From: Pontivivens ytuae
Lineage (GTDB): Bacteria > Pseudomonadota > Alphaproteobacteria > Rhodobacterales > Rhodobacteraceae
Direction of reading: 5' to 3'
Assembly: GCF_015679265.1 (NCBI RefSeq)
Contig: NZ_CP064942.1
Span: 1,582,001 to 1,646,000 of the forward strand
DNA length: 64,000 bases
Positions 8,221 to 16,769 of the stretch are shown piece after piece. The position numbers and the translations under genes are program-made. How positions within the stretch are numbered: the first letter of the stretch is position 1; each line of letters starts with the position of its first letter. Under the pieces are notes generated by a model that was given only the letters and a program-made list of their open reading frames with translations, did not search any database and was not told where the DNA came from.

Positions 8221-9849
8221 TTAATCGATGGTTTCTGCGACTGCGAAGCGCCGGAATGCATATTGTAGCGCGACAAATGTCAGAAGTCCGATCAACGTCA
8301 GTGTGAGCCAGCTCGCCAATCCAGGCAGCACCAACGTCGTTCCCATGATCTTGAGCGCGGCCAGCCCGACGGCAATCGATGCGGTGATGGCGGCGAAAAC
8401 GAAGATCGTTTTTGCGATAAACTCGACAATTGAGCGACCAAGAAATTCGAAGTCTGCCCGTCCCATCGCAACAAGCTTAGTCGGGAACAGAAGATGCACT
8501 GTGTTTTCGACTGTATAAATAAGAAACGTCAAAGGAAGCGCAAATGCCACTAATACCAGCGCCACTTGCGGAGTGATGCTCTCCTCAACGACAAGAGCGC
8601 TGGCTATAACCACAAGAGTAATGCCATAGGCCAACAAGGTTTGAACCACAAGTTGTCCTGCGCAGATACGCCAGGGCGCAATCGGCAGCGTCTTGTAGAT
8701 TTCCATCCGACTGAGGTCACCACGAAAATCGCAGATCATGTTACGTGGCAGGATGAATGCGATGAAGACATAGATAATCATCAAAGTCTGGGCTTGCGTC
8801 ACCGGCGCACCGAGCGCCGATGACACCGGCGCAATACACGCGGCGAGACCGGCAAAAACGATGATTAGTTTGAGCGAATTCCGCAATGCGTTGAGGGCCT
8901 GCCGCATGGCAATAGGCCCTAAGCCGTCTAAAACGGGTGCACGACGGACCGAGCGCACCTCCGTCCGTTCCGTCGCCCAGAAGGATCCCCCTTGTTTGAT
9001 GCGCTCCCATCTGTTGCTGAGCCGCGCGTTTTCCGCGAGGGAGCGGTCAGTCGTACGCGCATCAAGCACGATCACAGCCCGCAACAGCGCCGCATTGATG
9101 AACATTGCGACAAAAGCCCAAAGCGCCATATCTGAAACCGAAGATGCCACGAAAAGTTCAGCAAACACGATGTATGGGATCAAGATGATGGTCCCAACCC
9201 ACGAGTGTCGAAACTCGGACAGAAGGTCGAATACCCCAATGTCGGGCGTGGCCCATGCGTAAACCAGGGTTGCCACGGCAATTGCGCAAAGCAACCCAAT
9301 AGTGGGCCATCGTAGCCTTGCGAACTTACTGCTGTCGAGCGCATGCCCAGCCATGCTGATAACGGCACTGTTCAACTGAACGAACACAAGCGTCAGGAGC
9401 GTGGCGGTAAACACAGGCAGGATCGACCTTGCGTCCGGCTGTACAAGGATCGTGACGAACACGCTACTCAAGGTCACACCAGCGACATAGGCCACGAACT
9501 TGTAGACGATCAGATCCTGTCGGCGGAACGGCCCGGTAAAGAGAAAGTTGATCTCATTCGGCGAAAAATGAAACGTCGGACCGGTCGTCATCACTACGGT
9601 GAGGAGCGACAGCCCAAGCATGCTGAGCGGCATGAAAGTAAGGACCTGCTCGCCAAACGCTTGCCGGTCCAGAACCGCGGTTCCGAACAGGCCTGCGCCC
9701 GATGAACTGTTTGAAACGATCAGGAACCAAATGATCCCCACGAACGCGAGAGAAAACAGAAGGCCACGCACGCTTGCTAGCTGAATCAAGCGTTGGCGCA
9801 GACCGCCACGCAGTCGCAACATGAGAAGTTGGCCAAGTGCAGCGTCCAT
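8221..9849 (-). CDS. Putative ABC exporter membrane subunit
   Basis: This 542-aa protein has roughly a dozen hydrophobic segments and matches the pattern of the 'putative ABC exporter' family. It has a long N-terminal helix pair, FHFSPNEINFLFTGPFRRQDLIVYK (a conserved cytoplasmic element near residues 93-117), and repeated C-terminal helices. The starting ATG (MDAALGQLL) lies 3 nt after the stop of the companion ATPase, so the pair is one transcription unit. It presumably exports an unknown small molecule, lipid or peptide. A 400-nt gap and a different family separate it from the iron genes. Confidence 0.75.
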   Translation of the reverse strand: MDAALGQLLMLRLRGGLRQRLIQLASVRGLLFSLAFVGIIWFLIVSNSSSGAGLFGTAVLDRQAFGEQVLTFMPLSMLGLSLLTVVMTTGPTFHFSPNEINFLFTGPFRRQDLIVYKFVAYVAGVTLSSVFVTILVQPDARSILPVFTATLLTLVFVQLNSAVISMAGHALDSSKFARLRWPTIGLLCAIAVATLVYAWATPDIGVFDLLSEFRHSWVGTIILIPYIVFAELFVASSVSDMALWAFVAMFINAALLRAVIVLDARTTDRSLAENARLSNRWERIKQGGSFWATERTEVRSVRRAPVLDGLGPIAMRQALNALRNSLKLIIVFAGLAACIAPVSSALGAPVTQAQTLMIIYVFIAFILPRNMICDFRGDLSRMEIYKTLPIAPWRICAGQLVVQTLLAYGITLVVIASALVVEESITPQVALVLVAFALPLTFLIYTVENTVHLLFPTKLVAMGRADFEFLGRSIVEFIAKTIFVFAAITASIAVGLAALKIMGTTLVLPGLASWLTLTLIGLLTFVALQYAFRRFAVAETID

Positions 9850-9852
9850 CTC

Positions 9853-10605
9853 TTAGACCACCGCTGTCTCTGAGCTTTGCTCTGACGCTTGCGTGATTGA
9901 GAAATACACTTCCTCGAGGGCGGACGTGCTGTCCGTATGGCCGACCTCGGCTAGCAGGTCTTGCATCGTGCCAAACCGGCGGCATTCGCCAAGGTTCAGC
10001 ACCATGATATGGGTGCACAAGTTCTCGAACAGGCTCAAAAGGTGCGAGCTTATGATAATGGCCGCGCCATCCCGCGCGCGGTCGCGAATTGCTTGTTGAA
10101 TCCCCCGGATGCCTTGGGGGTCCAGGCCGGTCAGGGGTTCATCGAACAGGATCACTTTGGGGTCGTGCAAAAAGGCACAAGCGATCGCCACCTTTTGGCG
10201 CATACCGCGCGACAGGTTGTGCACGAGCGTGTCCCGCTTGTGTGTGAGTTCGAAGGACGCCAGTAGCGCTTCGGCATCCTCTTCGAAGTCTGTAAGTTTG
10301 TAAGCGGCCGCCGTAAACACCAGGTGTTCCCAAACCGTCATGGTATCAAAAAGTCTTGGATCATCAGGGATGTAGCCGAGGTTCTTTTTTGCTTCGATGG
10401 GCGCACGGGCAACGTCATGGCCAGCAACCAGCAGGCTCCCGGAGCTTGGCGGGATAATCCCGCACAAAGTCCGCAGGGTCGTTGTTTTGCCGGCCCCGTT
10501 CGGCCCGAGCAATCCAAGAATTTGGCCCGGTTCGACCGAAAAACTGAGATTCTTCACAGCAGTGAAGCCTTTGTACTGCTTGCTGAAGTTCGTGACTGTA
10601 ATCAT
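9853..10605 (-). CDS. ABC-2 type exporter ATPase
   Basis: This 250-aa ATPase has Walker A GPNGAGKTT (about residues 37-45), signature LSRGMRQK, Walker B VILFDEPLTGLDP and H-loop SSHLL. The GLDP after Walker B and the short C-terminus are typical of ABC-2/DrrA-like exporters. ATG 10605 (MITVTNFSKQYKG) has AAAGGG upstream; an open extension to 10668 lacks support. It is the first gene of the two-gene exporter unit. Confidence 0.88.
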   Translation of the reverse strand: MITVTNFSKQYKGFTAVKNLSFSVEPGQILGLLGPNGAGKTTTLRTLCGIIPPSSGSLLVAGHDVARAPIEAKKNLGYIPDDPRLFDTMTVWEHLVFTAAAYKLTDFEEDAEALLASFELTHKRDTLVHNLSRGMRQKVAIACAFLHDPKVILFDEPLTGLDPQGIRGIQQAIRDRARDGAAIIISSHLLSLFENLCTHIMVLNLGECRRFGTMQDLLAEVGHTDSTSALEEVYFSITQASEQSSETAVV

Positions 10606-11018
10606 GTGCCCTTTGCTCAACACTATCCGGTTTGCCGGCATTGAGCGGGCAGGTATGTGGTCCAACACCGCTCAAGCCCTCGGTTGTTTGCACCAGATCT
10701 TGTCAAATCTAAGATCAAGCCATTGCTCGAGGCGGCTCCTGTGCCGGAGCCGAGCGAAGGTCGAAAAGCCCACATTGTCGTGCACCAGTCCTACCTCAAG
10801 GTTCGCGCTCGCAGCGAATGGCTGGAAAGCGGACTGCAAGCGCAGCGTAGCCGGATGCCGCCGAATGTCTCTTATATGGGCCGGTCCTCGACGTGCGTTC
10901 GAGCCAAGCGGCGGAAGATGCCTCGGTGCGTCTGAGGTTCACACAGATCACATCAACGACATTCAACCTGCAATAGGCTATCCCTCTCCGGAGTAGTTAA
11001 TATCCCGATAGAGCTTCC
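10606..11018. other. Intergenic region with hairpin and diverged repeat DNA
   Basis: No gene is supported in these 413 nt. GGCTCC-N6-GGAGCC forms a hairpin at 10734-10751. The stretch 10755-10870, with GCGAATGGCTGGAAAGCGGAC in its middle, resembles the intergenic repeat DNA often seen in Rhodobacterales and may be a third, badly diverged relative of the pair at 11432 and 13103. This last comparison is by eye only. Confidence 0.4.
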
Positions 11019-11408
11019 ATGGATCCGATTAGCCAAGTTGACTTTGATCAACTCCAAGGTGTGTGGTCGCAGACCTATCTTGAGGCGGATGGTCTTATCG
11101 AGCCGCCAAATGACGAGCACACAGCACCTGGGGCAGTGTGTGTCTTCGAGGGCAATGAATTTAGGGTCATTGCGCCCGACGACAGGCTGTTGCTCAAGGG
11201 AACTTTTGAGCTGGATGCGACAACGACACCGAAAGCGATCACATGGGTTGATTCAATCGGTGAAGACGCAGGGAAAGAACTTCCGGCAATCTATGAGCTA
11301 ACCGATCAGACTTTCCGCTTCATCGCTGCGGATGAGGGTGAACCTCGTCCGACACATTTCAAAACTGTAGAAGGGTTAACCATGCGCAAGTTCGTTCGCG
11401 TGGAATAA
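11019..11408 (+). CDS. TIGR03067-like domain protein
   Basis: This 129-aa soluble protein has no signal peptide. It opens with a lipocalin-like LQGVWSQTYLEADG strand and has the family's 'TTTPKAITWVDSIGEDAGKELPAIYELTD' arrangement in the middle (about residues 69-97), then RPTHFKT near the end. This is typical of the TIGR03067 family, whose function is unknown. The ribosome site before ATG 11019 is weak. It stands alone between the exporter pair and an intergenic repeat. Confidence 0.7.
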   Translation: MDPISQVDFDQLQGVWSQTYLEADGLIEPPNDEHTAPGAVCVFEGNEFRVIAPDDRLLLKGTFELDATTTPKAITWVDSIGEDAGKELPAIYELTDQTFRFIAADEGEPRPTHFKTVEGLTMRKFVRVE

Positions 11409-11431
11409 GGCGTAGTCGCTCTGTCCGCCTT

Positions 11432-11521
11432 CCGACCTTGGACGGTTCTCTTCGTTCGCAGGCGCGGCAGATGGCGGCTTTGGTCGGCGCACTGCAGCGG
11501 CGCGCTTGATGGTCAAACGGC
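11432..11521. repeat. Intergenic repeat, copy 1
   Basis: A 90-nt element runs from CCGACCTTGGACGG to GGTCAAACGGC and is closely similar to 13103-13193. Shared blocks include TTCGCAGGCGCGG/GTCGCAGGCGCGG, GCACTGCAGC and GCGCTTGATGGTC. Both copies lie between convergent genes, in the same orientation, flanking the RhtA/Lrp pair. They are probably a dispersed noncoding family. Confidence 0.65.
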
Positions 11522-11533
11522 AGAATCGGGCCG

Positions 11534-12490
11534 CTATTGGAGCTCGCGGTCTGTTGGAGCCGGCATCGGCGCGGGTTTGTGAACGGCCACGCCGATCATG
11601 ACGAGGGCAACGCCGAGGACATCCACGGCGCTCGGTATCTGGCGTAGGACGATCACGCCGATGATCGTGGCGGTTGCAGGCAGAAGCGCGAGCAGGAACG
11701 CGAAGCTCGCGCGTGGCAGGCGGGCCATCGCGAGCTGATCGCAGACATAGGGGATGACGGACGAACAGATACCGACGCCAATCCCGGCCAGAACCAGAAG
11801 CGGTGCCCCGAAGGCTTCGAGAGCCTGTAGGAACCCGATAGGCATCACAAAGATGAAGGCCGCTGTCATGGCTGCGCCGAGACGCTCCACGCCACCTGAA
11901 GCACCACCTTCGGAAATCTTGTGGCCAAGGATGATGTAGAGGACGAACAGCGACCCGTTAAGAACCGCCCAGAATAGGCCCAGTAGGTCAGATGTAAGGG
12001 CAGGTCCATCCGCCGCCAAGAGCGATGGCACGTCGATCAGGAGGGCCACGCCGGTGATGGCGAAGGCGAAAGCAAGATAATTGCGCCCCGTCCGGAGACC
12101 CCAGAGGGCGATCCCGATGGTGCCGACGAATTCGATTGCAGCGACCAGTGAGATCGGCAACCGGTCGAGGGCCAGGTAGAAGGAGCTGTTCATCACGGCG
12201 AGGCAACCGCCAAGCGCGAGAAGCAGAAGACGTTCGCGGGGCGACGATTTCTTGAAGGTGCGCCAAGGCTTCGTGATGGGAGCGAAGACTAGAGCGGCTG
12301 ATGCGATGCGGAACCAGGCAACGCCAAGTACGCCGACGACCGGAAAGAGCAGAACGGCGAAAGCCGGGCCGAGGTAGTGAAAAACAGCGGAGACGCCGAA
12401 CCATGCGTGAGGGGGAACGGCCTCGGACATGCGCGACATGGCTCCGGGGGCGTCGGCGACGGCGGGATCTGCAGGAGCTTGATCTGTCAT
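11534..12490 (-). CDS. EamA/RhtA-like amino-acid exporter
   Basis: This 318-aa inner-membrane protein of the drug/metabolite transporter superfamily has ten predicted helices made of two EamA halves. The sequence resembles the threonine/homoserine exporter RhtA: VGVLGVAWFRIASAALVF early, ISLVAAIEFVGTIGIALWG mid, and PYVCDQLAMARLPRASFAFLLALLPATA in the second half. ATG 12490 (MTDQAPADP) is preferred over 12526. It is divergent from an Lrp/AsnC regulator with 47 nt between the starts, the classic layout for an amino-acid-induced exporter. Confidence 0.82.
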   Translation of the reverse strand: MTDQAPADPAVADAPGAMSRMSEAVPPHAWFGVSAVFHYLGPAFAVLLFPVVGVLGVAWFRIASAALVFAPITKPWRTFKKSSPRERLLLLALGGCLAVMNSSFYLALDRLPISLVAAIEFVGTIGIALWGLRTGRNYLAFAFAITGVALLIDVPSLLAADGPALTSDLLGLFWAVLNGSLFVLYIILGHKISEGGASGGVERLGAAMTAAFIFVMPIGFLQALEAFGAPLLVLAGIGVGICSSVIPYVCDQLAMARLPRASFAFLLALLPATATIIGVIVLRQIPSAVDVLGVALVMIGVAVHKPAPMPAPTDRELQ

Positions 12491-12537
12491 GTATCTATGA
12501 TGCAAGGTATATGCGGATTTGGACATGGAGATCGACT

Positions 12538-13041
12538 ATGCTCAAGGCTGGTTTGAACGCAAGAATGAAGGAAGGAGGGCGTTCTGACCTTCGATCCGAA
12601 GAAACCGGTCTTGACAGCATCGATGCTGCCATTCTTCGCGAGCTTTGCACGGACGCACGTATCCCCCGTGCCGAGCTATCCCGGCGGGTGGGCCTGTCCG
12701 CCCCAAGCGTGGCGGACCGTGTGCGACGTCTTGAAGACGTGGGCATTATCACCGGATACGGCGCTCGCATTGACCCGACTCGCCTTGGCTACAGCCTCAC
12801 GATCCTGATCCGCGCACGCCCGCTGCCGGGCGAAATGAAGAACATGATCGAAGCTATCCGAGAAACGCCTCAGATCGTGGCGTGCGACCGCGTTTCTGGT
12901 GAGGATTGCTTCGTCGCTCGCGCCCACGTCCGCGACGTGGCCGAGATGGAAGCTGTGATCGACCGGATAGTGCCCTTCGGCGCGACAAACTCGTCGATCG
13001 TTCAATCTTCACCGGTCGAAGAGCGACTTATCGAACTCTGA
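12538..13041 (+). CDS. Lrp/AsnC family transcriptional regulator
   Basis: This 167-aa regulator has an N-terminal winged helix-turn-helix (LDSIDAAILRELCTDARIPRAELSRRVGLSAPSVADRVRRLEDVGII, about residues 22-68) followed by a C-terminal RAM/effector domain. It starts at ATG 12538; ATG 12565 is an alternative. It probably binds the 47-nt divergent gap and controls the RhtA-like exporter in response to an amino acid. The effector is unknown. Confidence 0.88.
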   Translation: MLKAGLNARMKEGGRSDLRSEETGLDSIDAAILRELCTDARIPRAELSRRVGLSAPSVADRVRRLEDVGIITGYGARIDPTRLGYSLTILIRARPLPGEMKNMIEAIRETPQIVACDRVSGEDCFVARAHVRDVAEMEAVIDRIVPFGATNSSIVQSSPVEERLIEL

Positions 13042-13102
13042 GCCAGCACGTAGAAGCAGACGTCCGCAGCAACGCAGGAGATTTCGGCTTCGTCCCGCAC
13101 GT

Positions 13103-13193
13103 CCGACGTTGGACGGCTCTCTTCGGTCGCAGGCGCGGGCAATGGCAGCTTTGGTGGGCCGCACTGCAGCAGTGCGCTTGATGGTCGAACGGC
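13103..13193. repeat. Intergenic repeat, copy 2
   Basis: A 91-nt element is closely similar to 11432-11521, in the same orientation and again between convergent genes (Lrp and the EamA exporter). The rest of the 13042-13273 gap shows no gene. The pair could recombine and excise the RhtA/Lrp unit. Confidence 0.65.
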
Positions 13194-13273
13194 GGCTTTG
13201 GTCAGCAAAGTCGCACTCCGATCCAATGCGAACATCCTCGGCAATCGAGCGATCAGGCGCCCAATGCAGCGGC

Positions 13274-14191
13274 TCACGTTCGTTTCGGTGTTTGACCGTC
13301 AATCAGATGAGCGCTCGGCTCGGGGATCCGGCTGCGGTCCTTTGCGGCGATGGCCCACATCGCGGCGATGATCATCGCCGCGGACAGGTAGAAGGCCGCG
13401 CCGGGAACGATGGCGAACAGCGCCGCATCTGCGACAACGGCGAAAATCAGCGAGAGATACTCGAAGGGCGCGAGCTTGGAGACCTCGCTGTGCTGAAGCG
13501 CGAGTGTCATCATGATATGCGCCACGCCACCGGCAACACCGGCACCGCAGAGGTAGGCAAGCTGCACGGGCGTGGGGCGCTCCCAGCCCCAGAAGACCGT
13601 CGCGAGCCCTGCCAGCGCGCAGGTCAGCGCGAAGTAGAAGGCGATGGCTCCAGCATTCTCGGTGAGAGCGAGGCTGCGGATCTGGATCTTGGCGCCCGCC
13701 GTGAAGACCGCCATCGTCAGGGCCAACGCGACGCCGGTCAGGTAGCTCTCGTCCAGTTCCGTCGCTGTCAGCTGTGGCACCACGAGGACCAGCATTCCGA
13801 GGAAACCCAGGACGACAGCGAACCAGCGCAGGCCGGTGACGGTCTCTCCCAGGATCCATCGGGCCAAGACGACAGCCATAACCGGTGCGAGGTAGCCGAT
13901 GATCGAGGCATGGGCGAGCGGCAGGTATGCCAACGAGGCGAAGGAGGCGAAAAGCGCGATGCAGCCCATCGCGCAGCGCAGGACGTGGCCCAGCGGGCGT
14001 GTCGTGCGCAGCCCGCCGGGGAAGTCGCGCGTCCACATCAAGTAGAGGACCAGCGGGATGAGGGCGACGGCGCTGCGGAAGAACACAACCTGGCCCAGCG
14101 GGACCTCGCCGGCCAGCAGCTTCACGAAGACAACCATCACCGTGAAGAAGAGGGTCGCGCCGATACGAAGAAGGATGCCGGTCAGCTCCAT
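13274..14191 (-). CDS. EamA/DMT family transporter
   Basis: This 305-aa DMT protein has ten helices. Markers are VVFFRSAVALIPL in helix 2, AHASIIGYLAPVMAVVLARWILGE closing the first half, and KLAPFEYLSLIFAVVADAALF in the second half. Its ATG lies 3 nt after the stop of the permease gene upstream, so it is the last gene of the Zur-box operon. In pseudopaline/opine metallophore loci an EamA protein (CntI) exports the metallophore, and here an EamA gene sits with a Nik/Cnt-type importer. No CntL/CntM-like synthase is present in the window, so metallophore export is a hypothesis. Confidence 0.82.
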   Translation of the reverse strand: MELTGILLRIGATLFFTVMVVFVKLLAGEVPLGQVVFFRSAVALIPLVLYLMWTRDFPGGLRTTRPLGHVLRCAMGCIALFASFASLAYLPLAHASIIGYLAPVMAVVLARWILGETVTGLRWFAVVLGFLGMLVLVVPQLTATELDESYLTGVALALTMAVFTAGAKIQIRSLALTENAGAIAFYFALTCALAGLATVFWGWERPTPVQLAYLCGAGVAGGVAHIMMTLALQHSEVSKLAPFEYLSLIFAVVADAALFAIVPGAAFYLSAAMIIAAMWAIAAKDRSRIPEPSAHLIDGQTPKRT

Positions 14192-14194
14192 GTG

Positions 14195-15040
14195 CTAGCG
14201 CGCCTCCTGCGCAGCGACGATGTCGCGGAGGCGATCTCCGACGAGGTTGATCACCAGCACTGAGAGGAGGACGGCAAGCCCCGGAAAGATCATCACGTGT
14301 GGCGCCGTCTGCATATAAGGCTTGCCGTCGAGCAGCATCGCGCCCCACTCCGCCGTGGGCGGTTGCACGCCGAAGCCCAGGAAGCTGAGCCCTGACACGG
14401 CCAGGATCGTGCGCGACCAGGTGTTCGTCCAGAGAACCAGTAGCGAGGGGATCACGTTCGGCAGGACGTGCCGCCATATGATCAACGTTGCTGGCAGGCC
14501 GTTGAGGCGCGCTTGGATCACGAAGTCCCGCTCATTCAGGCCGTGCGCGAGGCTCCGCGCGAGCCGAGCGAACTTCATCCAGCTGACGACGGAGAGCGCG
14601 ATGACGAGGTTCGTCGTCGATGGGCCGAAGAGCCCGGCGAAGGCGACGGCGGCGATCAGTTCAGGGAAGGCGAAGAAGCTGTCGGTGACGCGCATCAGGG
14701 CGAAGTCGCCCGCGCGGCCTGCGCGAGCGGCGACCAGTCCCACGGCGGTGCCGACCAGCAGCCCGACTGTAGCGATGGCGAGCGACAGGCCCAGCGACCA
14801 GACCGCGCCGTGCAGCAGCCGCGTGCCTATGTCCCGTCCCAGATGGTCCGTGCCGAACCAGTGGTCGGCGTTCGGGGAAGACAGGCGGTCGAGGAAGTCC
14901 ACATCCCCCGGCGCGTAGGGCGTCAGCCACAGCGCCAACGCGACGAGCGTCGCAAGGACGGCCATCGCCAAGGCCGTGCGGCGGGCGAATAGGCTGATCG
15001 GCGCGCGCGGCGCCGCGGCGGGTAGCCTGAGCACCGTCAC
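14195..15040 (-). CDS. Nik/Dpp-type ABC permease (C subunit)
   Basis: This 281-aa permease of the peptide/nickel/opine family has an N-terminal helix, then DHLGRDIGTRLLHGAVWSLGLSLA, and the cytoplasmic EAA loop within FVIQARLNGLPATLIIWRHVLPN. GFGVQPPTAEWGAML is a strong DppC/NikC hallmark. ATGA overlaps the B-subunit stop. It forms the channel with the next gene upstream. Confidence 0.9.
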   Translation of the reverse strand: MTVLRLPAAAPRAPISLFARRTALAMAVLATLVALALWLTPYAPGDVDFLDRLSSPNADHWFGTDHLGRDIGTRLLHGAVWSLGLSLAIATVGLLVGTAVGLVAARAGRAGDFALMRVTDSFFAFPELIAAVAFAGLFGPSTTNLVIALSVVSWMKFARLARSLAHGLNERDFVIQARLNGLPATLIIWRHVLPNVIPSLLVLWTNTWSRTILAVSGLSFLGFGVQPPTAEWGAMLLDGKPYMQTAPHVMIFPGLAVLLSVLVINLVGDRLRDIVAAQEAR

Positions 15041-15984
15041 CGTGCCACCTCCGCAGGGCGCGTCCGTGGATCGGCGAGGGCCTGCACCGCGTCGATGGCC
15101 GTGTTGATGACCACGTAGGTCGTGGCGAAGAACATCACGAGGAACATCGTCATCGGCAGGTCGCGCGATAGCACCGACGCCGCCAGCAGCGAGCCGAGAC
15201 CCGCGCGTGAGAAGACCAGCTCCACGATCACCGCGCCTTCAAGGAGTGAGGCGAGGTCCAATCCGATCATCGTCAGCGCCGGGATGCGAGCATGCGGGAT
15301 GACATGGGACAGGAAGATCTCGCGTTCCGAGATGCCGCGCAGGCGCAGCGTCTCGATGAAAGGCTGGGCATAGGCGTCGAGCAGGAAGCTGCGCAGAAGC
15401 CGCGTTTGCGACGCCATCACCCAGAGCGCAAGCGTGCAGGCCGGCAGCACCAGATGTGCGGGCGTGCCGGTGCCGTAGGCGGGCAGCCAGCCGAGATGGA
15501 CCGATACGCCCATGATCAACAGGAGCGCCAGCCAATAGCCCGGTATCGCCGCCCCGATGGAGGCGACGAAAATGGCGAAGCGATCGATCAGCGTGCCGGG
15601 GTTGCGCACGGCGAGGCCCGCCAGCAGGACAGCGCCCGTCAAGCCGAGGCCGAGCGCCGAGAGGGTCAGTGCGACGGTCTCCCCGAGGCTGCCGAGGAAG
15701 ACGTCCCAAACGGGAGCGCCGGAGGTGTATGAGGTGCCGAAGTCACCCCGCAGCAGGTTGGCGACCCATTGGCCGTATTGCGCAAGGAACGGGTCGCCGA
15801 GGCGGTGCTCCTCGCGGATTTGCTGAAGCAGCGCGTCAGGAAAGCCGGTCGCATCGGGGTAGAAAGCGGCGGCGATGATCATCGCCTTGTCGCCAGGTGC
15901 GAAGTAGTTGAGCGTGAATGTGATCACGCTGATGCTGACCAGGACCGCCACCAGCCCCGCGATGCGCGACGCGGCCGCCTTCAT
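15037..15984 (-). CDS. Nik/Dpp-type ABC permease (B subunit)
   Basis: This 315-aa permease has DppB/NikB features. ITFTLNYFAPGDKAMI follows helix 1, GDFGTSYTSGAPVWDVFLGSLGETVALTL sits before helix 2, and the EAA loop lies in FIETLRLRGISEREIFLSHVIPH. ELVFSRAGLGSLLAASVLSRDLPM is near the C-terminus. It overlaps both neighbours by ATGA, so the subunits are translationally coupled. Substrate type (peptide, Ni, opine-metal) cannot be read from the permease, but the operator at 19135 suggests zinc or a zinc chelate. Confidence 0.9.
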   Translation of the reverse strand: MKAAASRIAGLVAVLVSISVITFTLNYFAPGDKAMIIAAAFYPDATGFPDALLQQIREEHRLGDPFLAQYGQWVANLLRGDFGTSYTSGAPVWDVFLGSLGETVALTLSALGLGLTGAVLLAGLAVRNPGTLIDRFAIFVASIGAAIPGYWLALLLIMGVSVHLGWLPAYGTGTPAHLVLPACTLALWVMASQTRLLRSFLLDAYAQPFIETLRLRGISEREIFLSHVIPHARIPALTMIGLDLASLLEGAVIVELVFSRAGLGSLLAASVLSRDLPMTMFLVMFFATTYVVINTAIDAVQALADPRTRPAEVAR

Positions 15985-16769
15985 TCTGCCGCCTCCTGCG
16001 TGCGCAGTGCGCCCAAGGTCTCCGCGGCGTCGATCAGCGCGCGCGCATAGGCGCTGGCCGGGGCGGCGAAAAAGGCTGAGCGTGTCTGGCTGGCCTCGAC
16101 ACGCCCGTCCTTCAGGACGAGGACGCGGTCAGCATAGGCCTCGGCGAACCCAATGTCGTGGGTGACGAAGACGAAGGCGGCCCCACTCTGACGGCGCAGC
16201 GCGTCCATGCGATACGCGATCTTCTTCTGTACCAGCGCGTCGAGCGTGCTGAGCGGCTCGTCGAAGAAAATCAGCTCCAGTTTCGCGACTAGGGCCCGTG
16301 CGAGGCAGGCTCGCTGCGCCTGGCCCAGCGAGACCTGACCAGGCAGTAGGTCGTGGAATTCGGGCGACAGCTCGGCCTCGGCCAACGCGTCCAGCGTGGC
16401 GGCCCGTCTCTGCTCGGCCGTCATGGCATGGCGGTGCAGGCTTTCGGCGATGGAGCGGCCAAGGGTCTGGCGCGGGTTCAGAGCGGCGAGCGGGTCCTGC
16501 ATCACCCAGCGGGTCCGCGGCAGGCCGATCTGATCGGGCATCGCGCCAGAGACGTCGATGCCCCCGGGCGCGAAGCGGAAGCGGCGGCAGTCTGCCGGCA
16601 TCAGCCCCTGCATCGCCTTTAGCAGCGTCGACTTGCCCGCTCCGCTTTCACCGATGACGCAAAGCATCTCGCCCCGTGCAACGTCAAAGGAGACGTCGTG
16701 CAGCAAGGTCGCGGTGCCGACCCGGACAGTCAGACCCTCGACCGAAAGGATCGGCTCAGACGGCGACAT
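15981..16769 (-). CDS. Nik/Dpp-type ABC ATPase (E/F subunit)
   Basis: This 262-aa ATPase has Walker A GESGAGKST (about residues 36-44) and Walker B ELIFFDEPLSTLD. The signature is SLGQAQRACLARAL rather than SGGQ, a clear substitution. The H-loop is VTHDIG. It overlaps the D subunit by 14 nt and the B permease by ATGA. With the next gene it makes the usual ATPase heterodimer. Confidence 0.88.
   Translation of the reverse strand: MSPSEPILSVEGLTVRVGTATLLHDVSFDVARGEMLCVIGESGAGKSTLLKAMQGLMPADCRRFRFAPGGIDVSGAMPDQIGLPRTRWVMQDPLAALNPRQTLGRSIAESLHRHAMTAEQRRAATLDALAEAELSPEFHDLLPGQVSLGQAQRACLARALVAKLELIFFDEPLSTLDALVQKKIAYRMDALRRQSGAAFVFVTHDIGFAEAYADRVLVLKDGRVEASQTRSAFFAAPASAYARALIDAAETLGALRTQEAAE

Noticed and set aside
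13299..14477. 392-aa minus-strand frame across the EamA and permease genes
   Set aside because: It is in another frame of two recognised membrane-protein genes and is Arg/Pro-rich with no domain.
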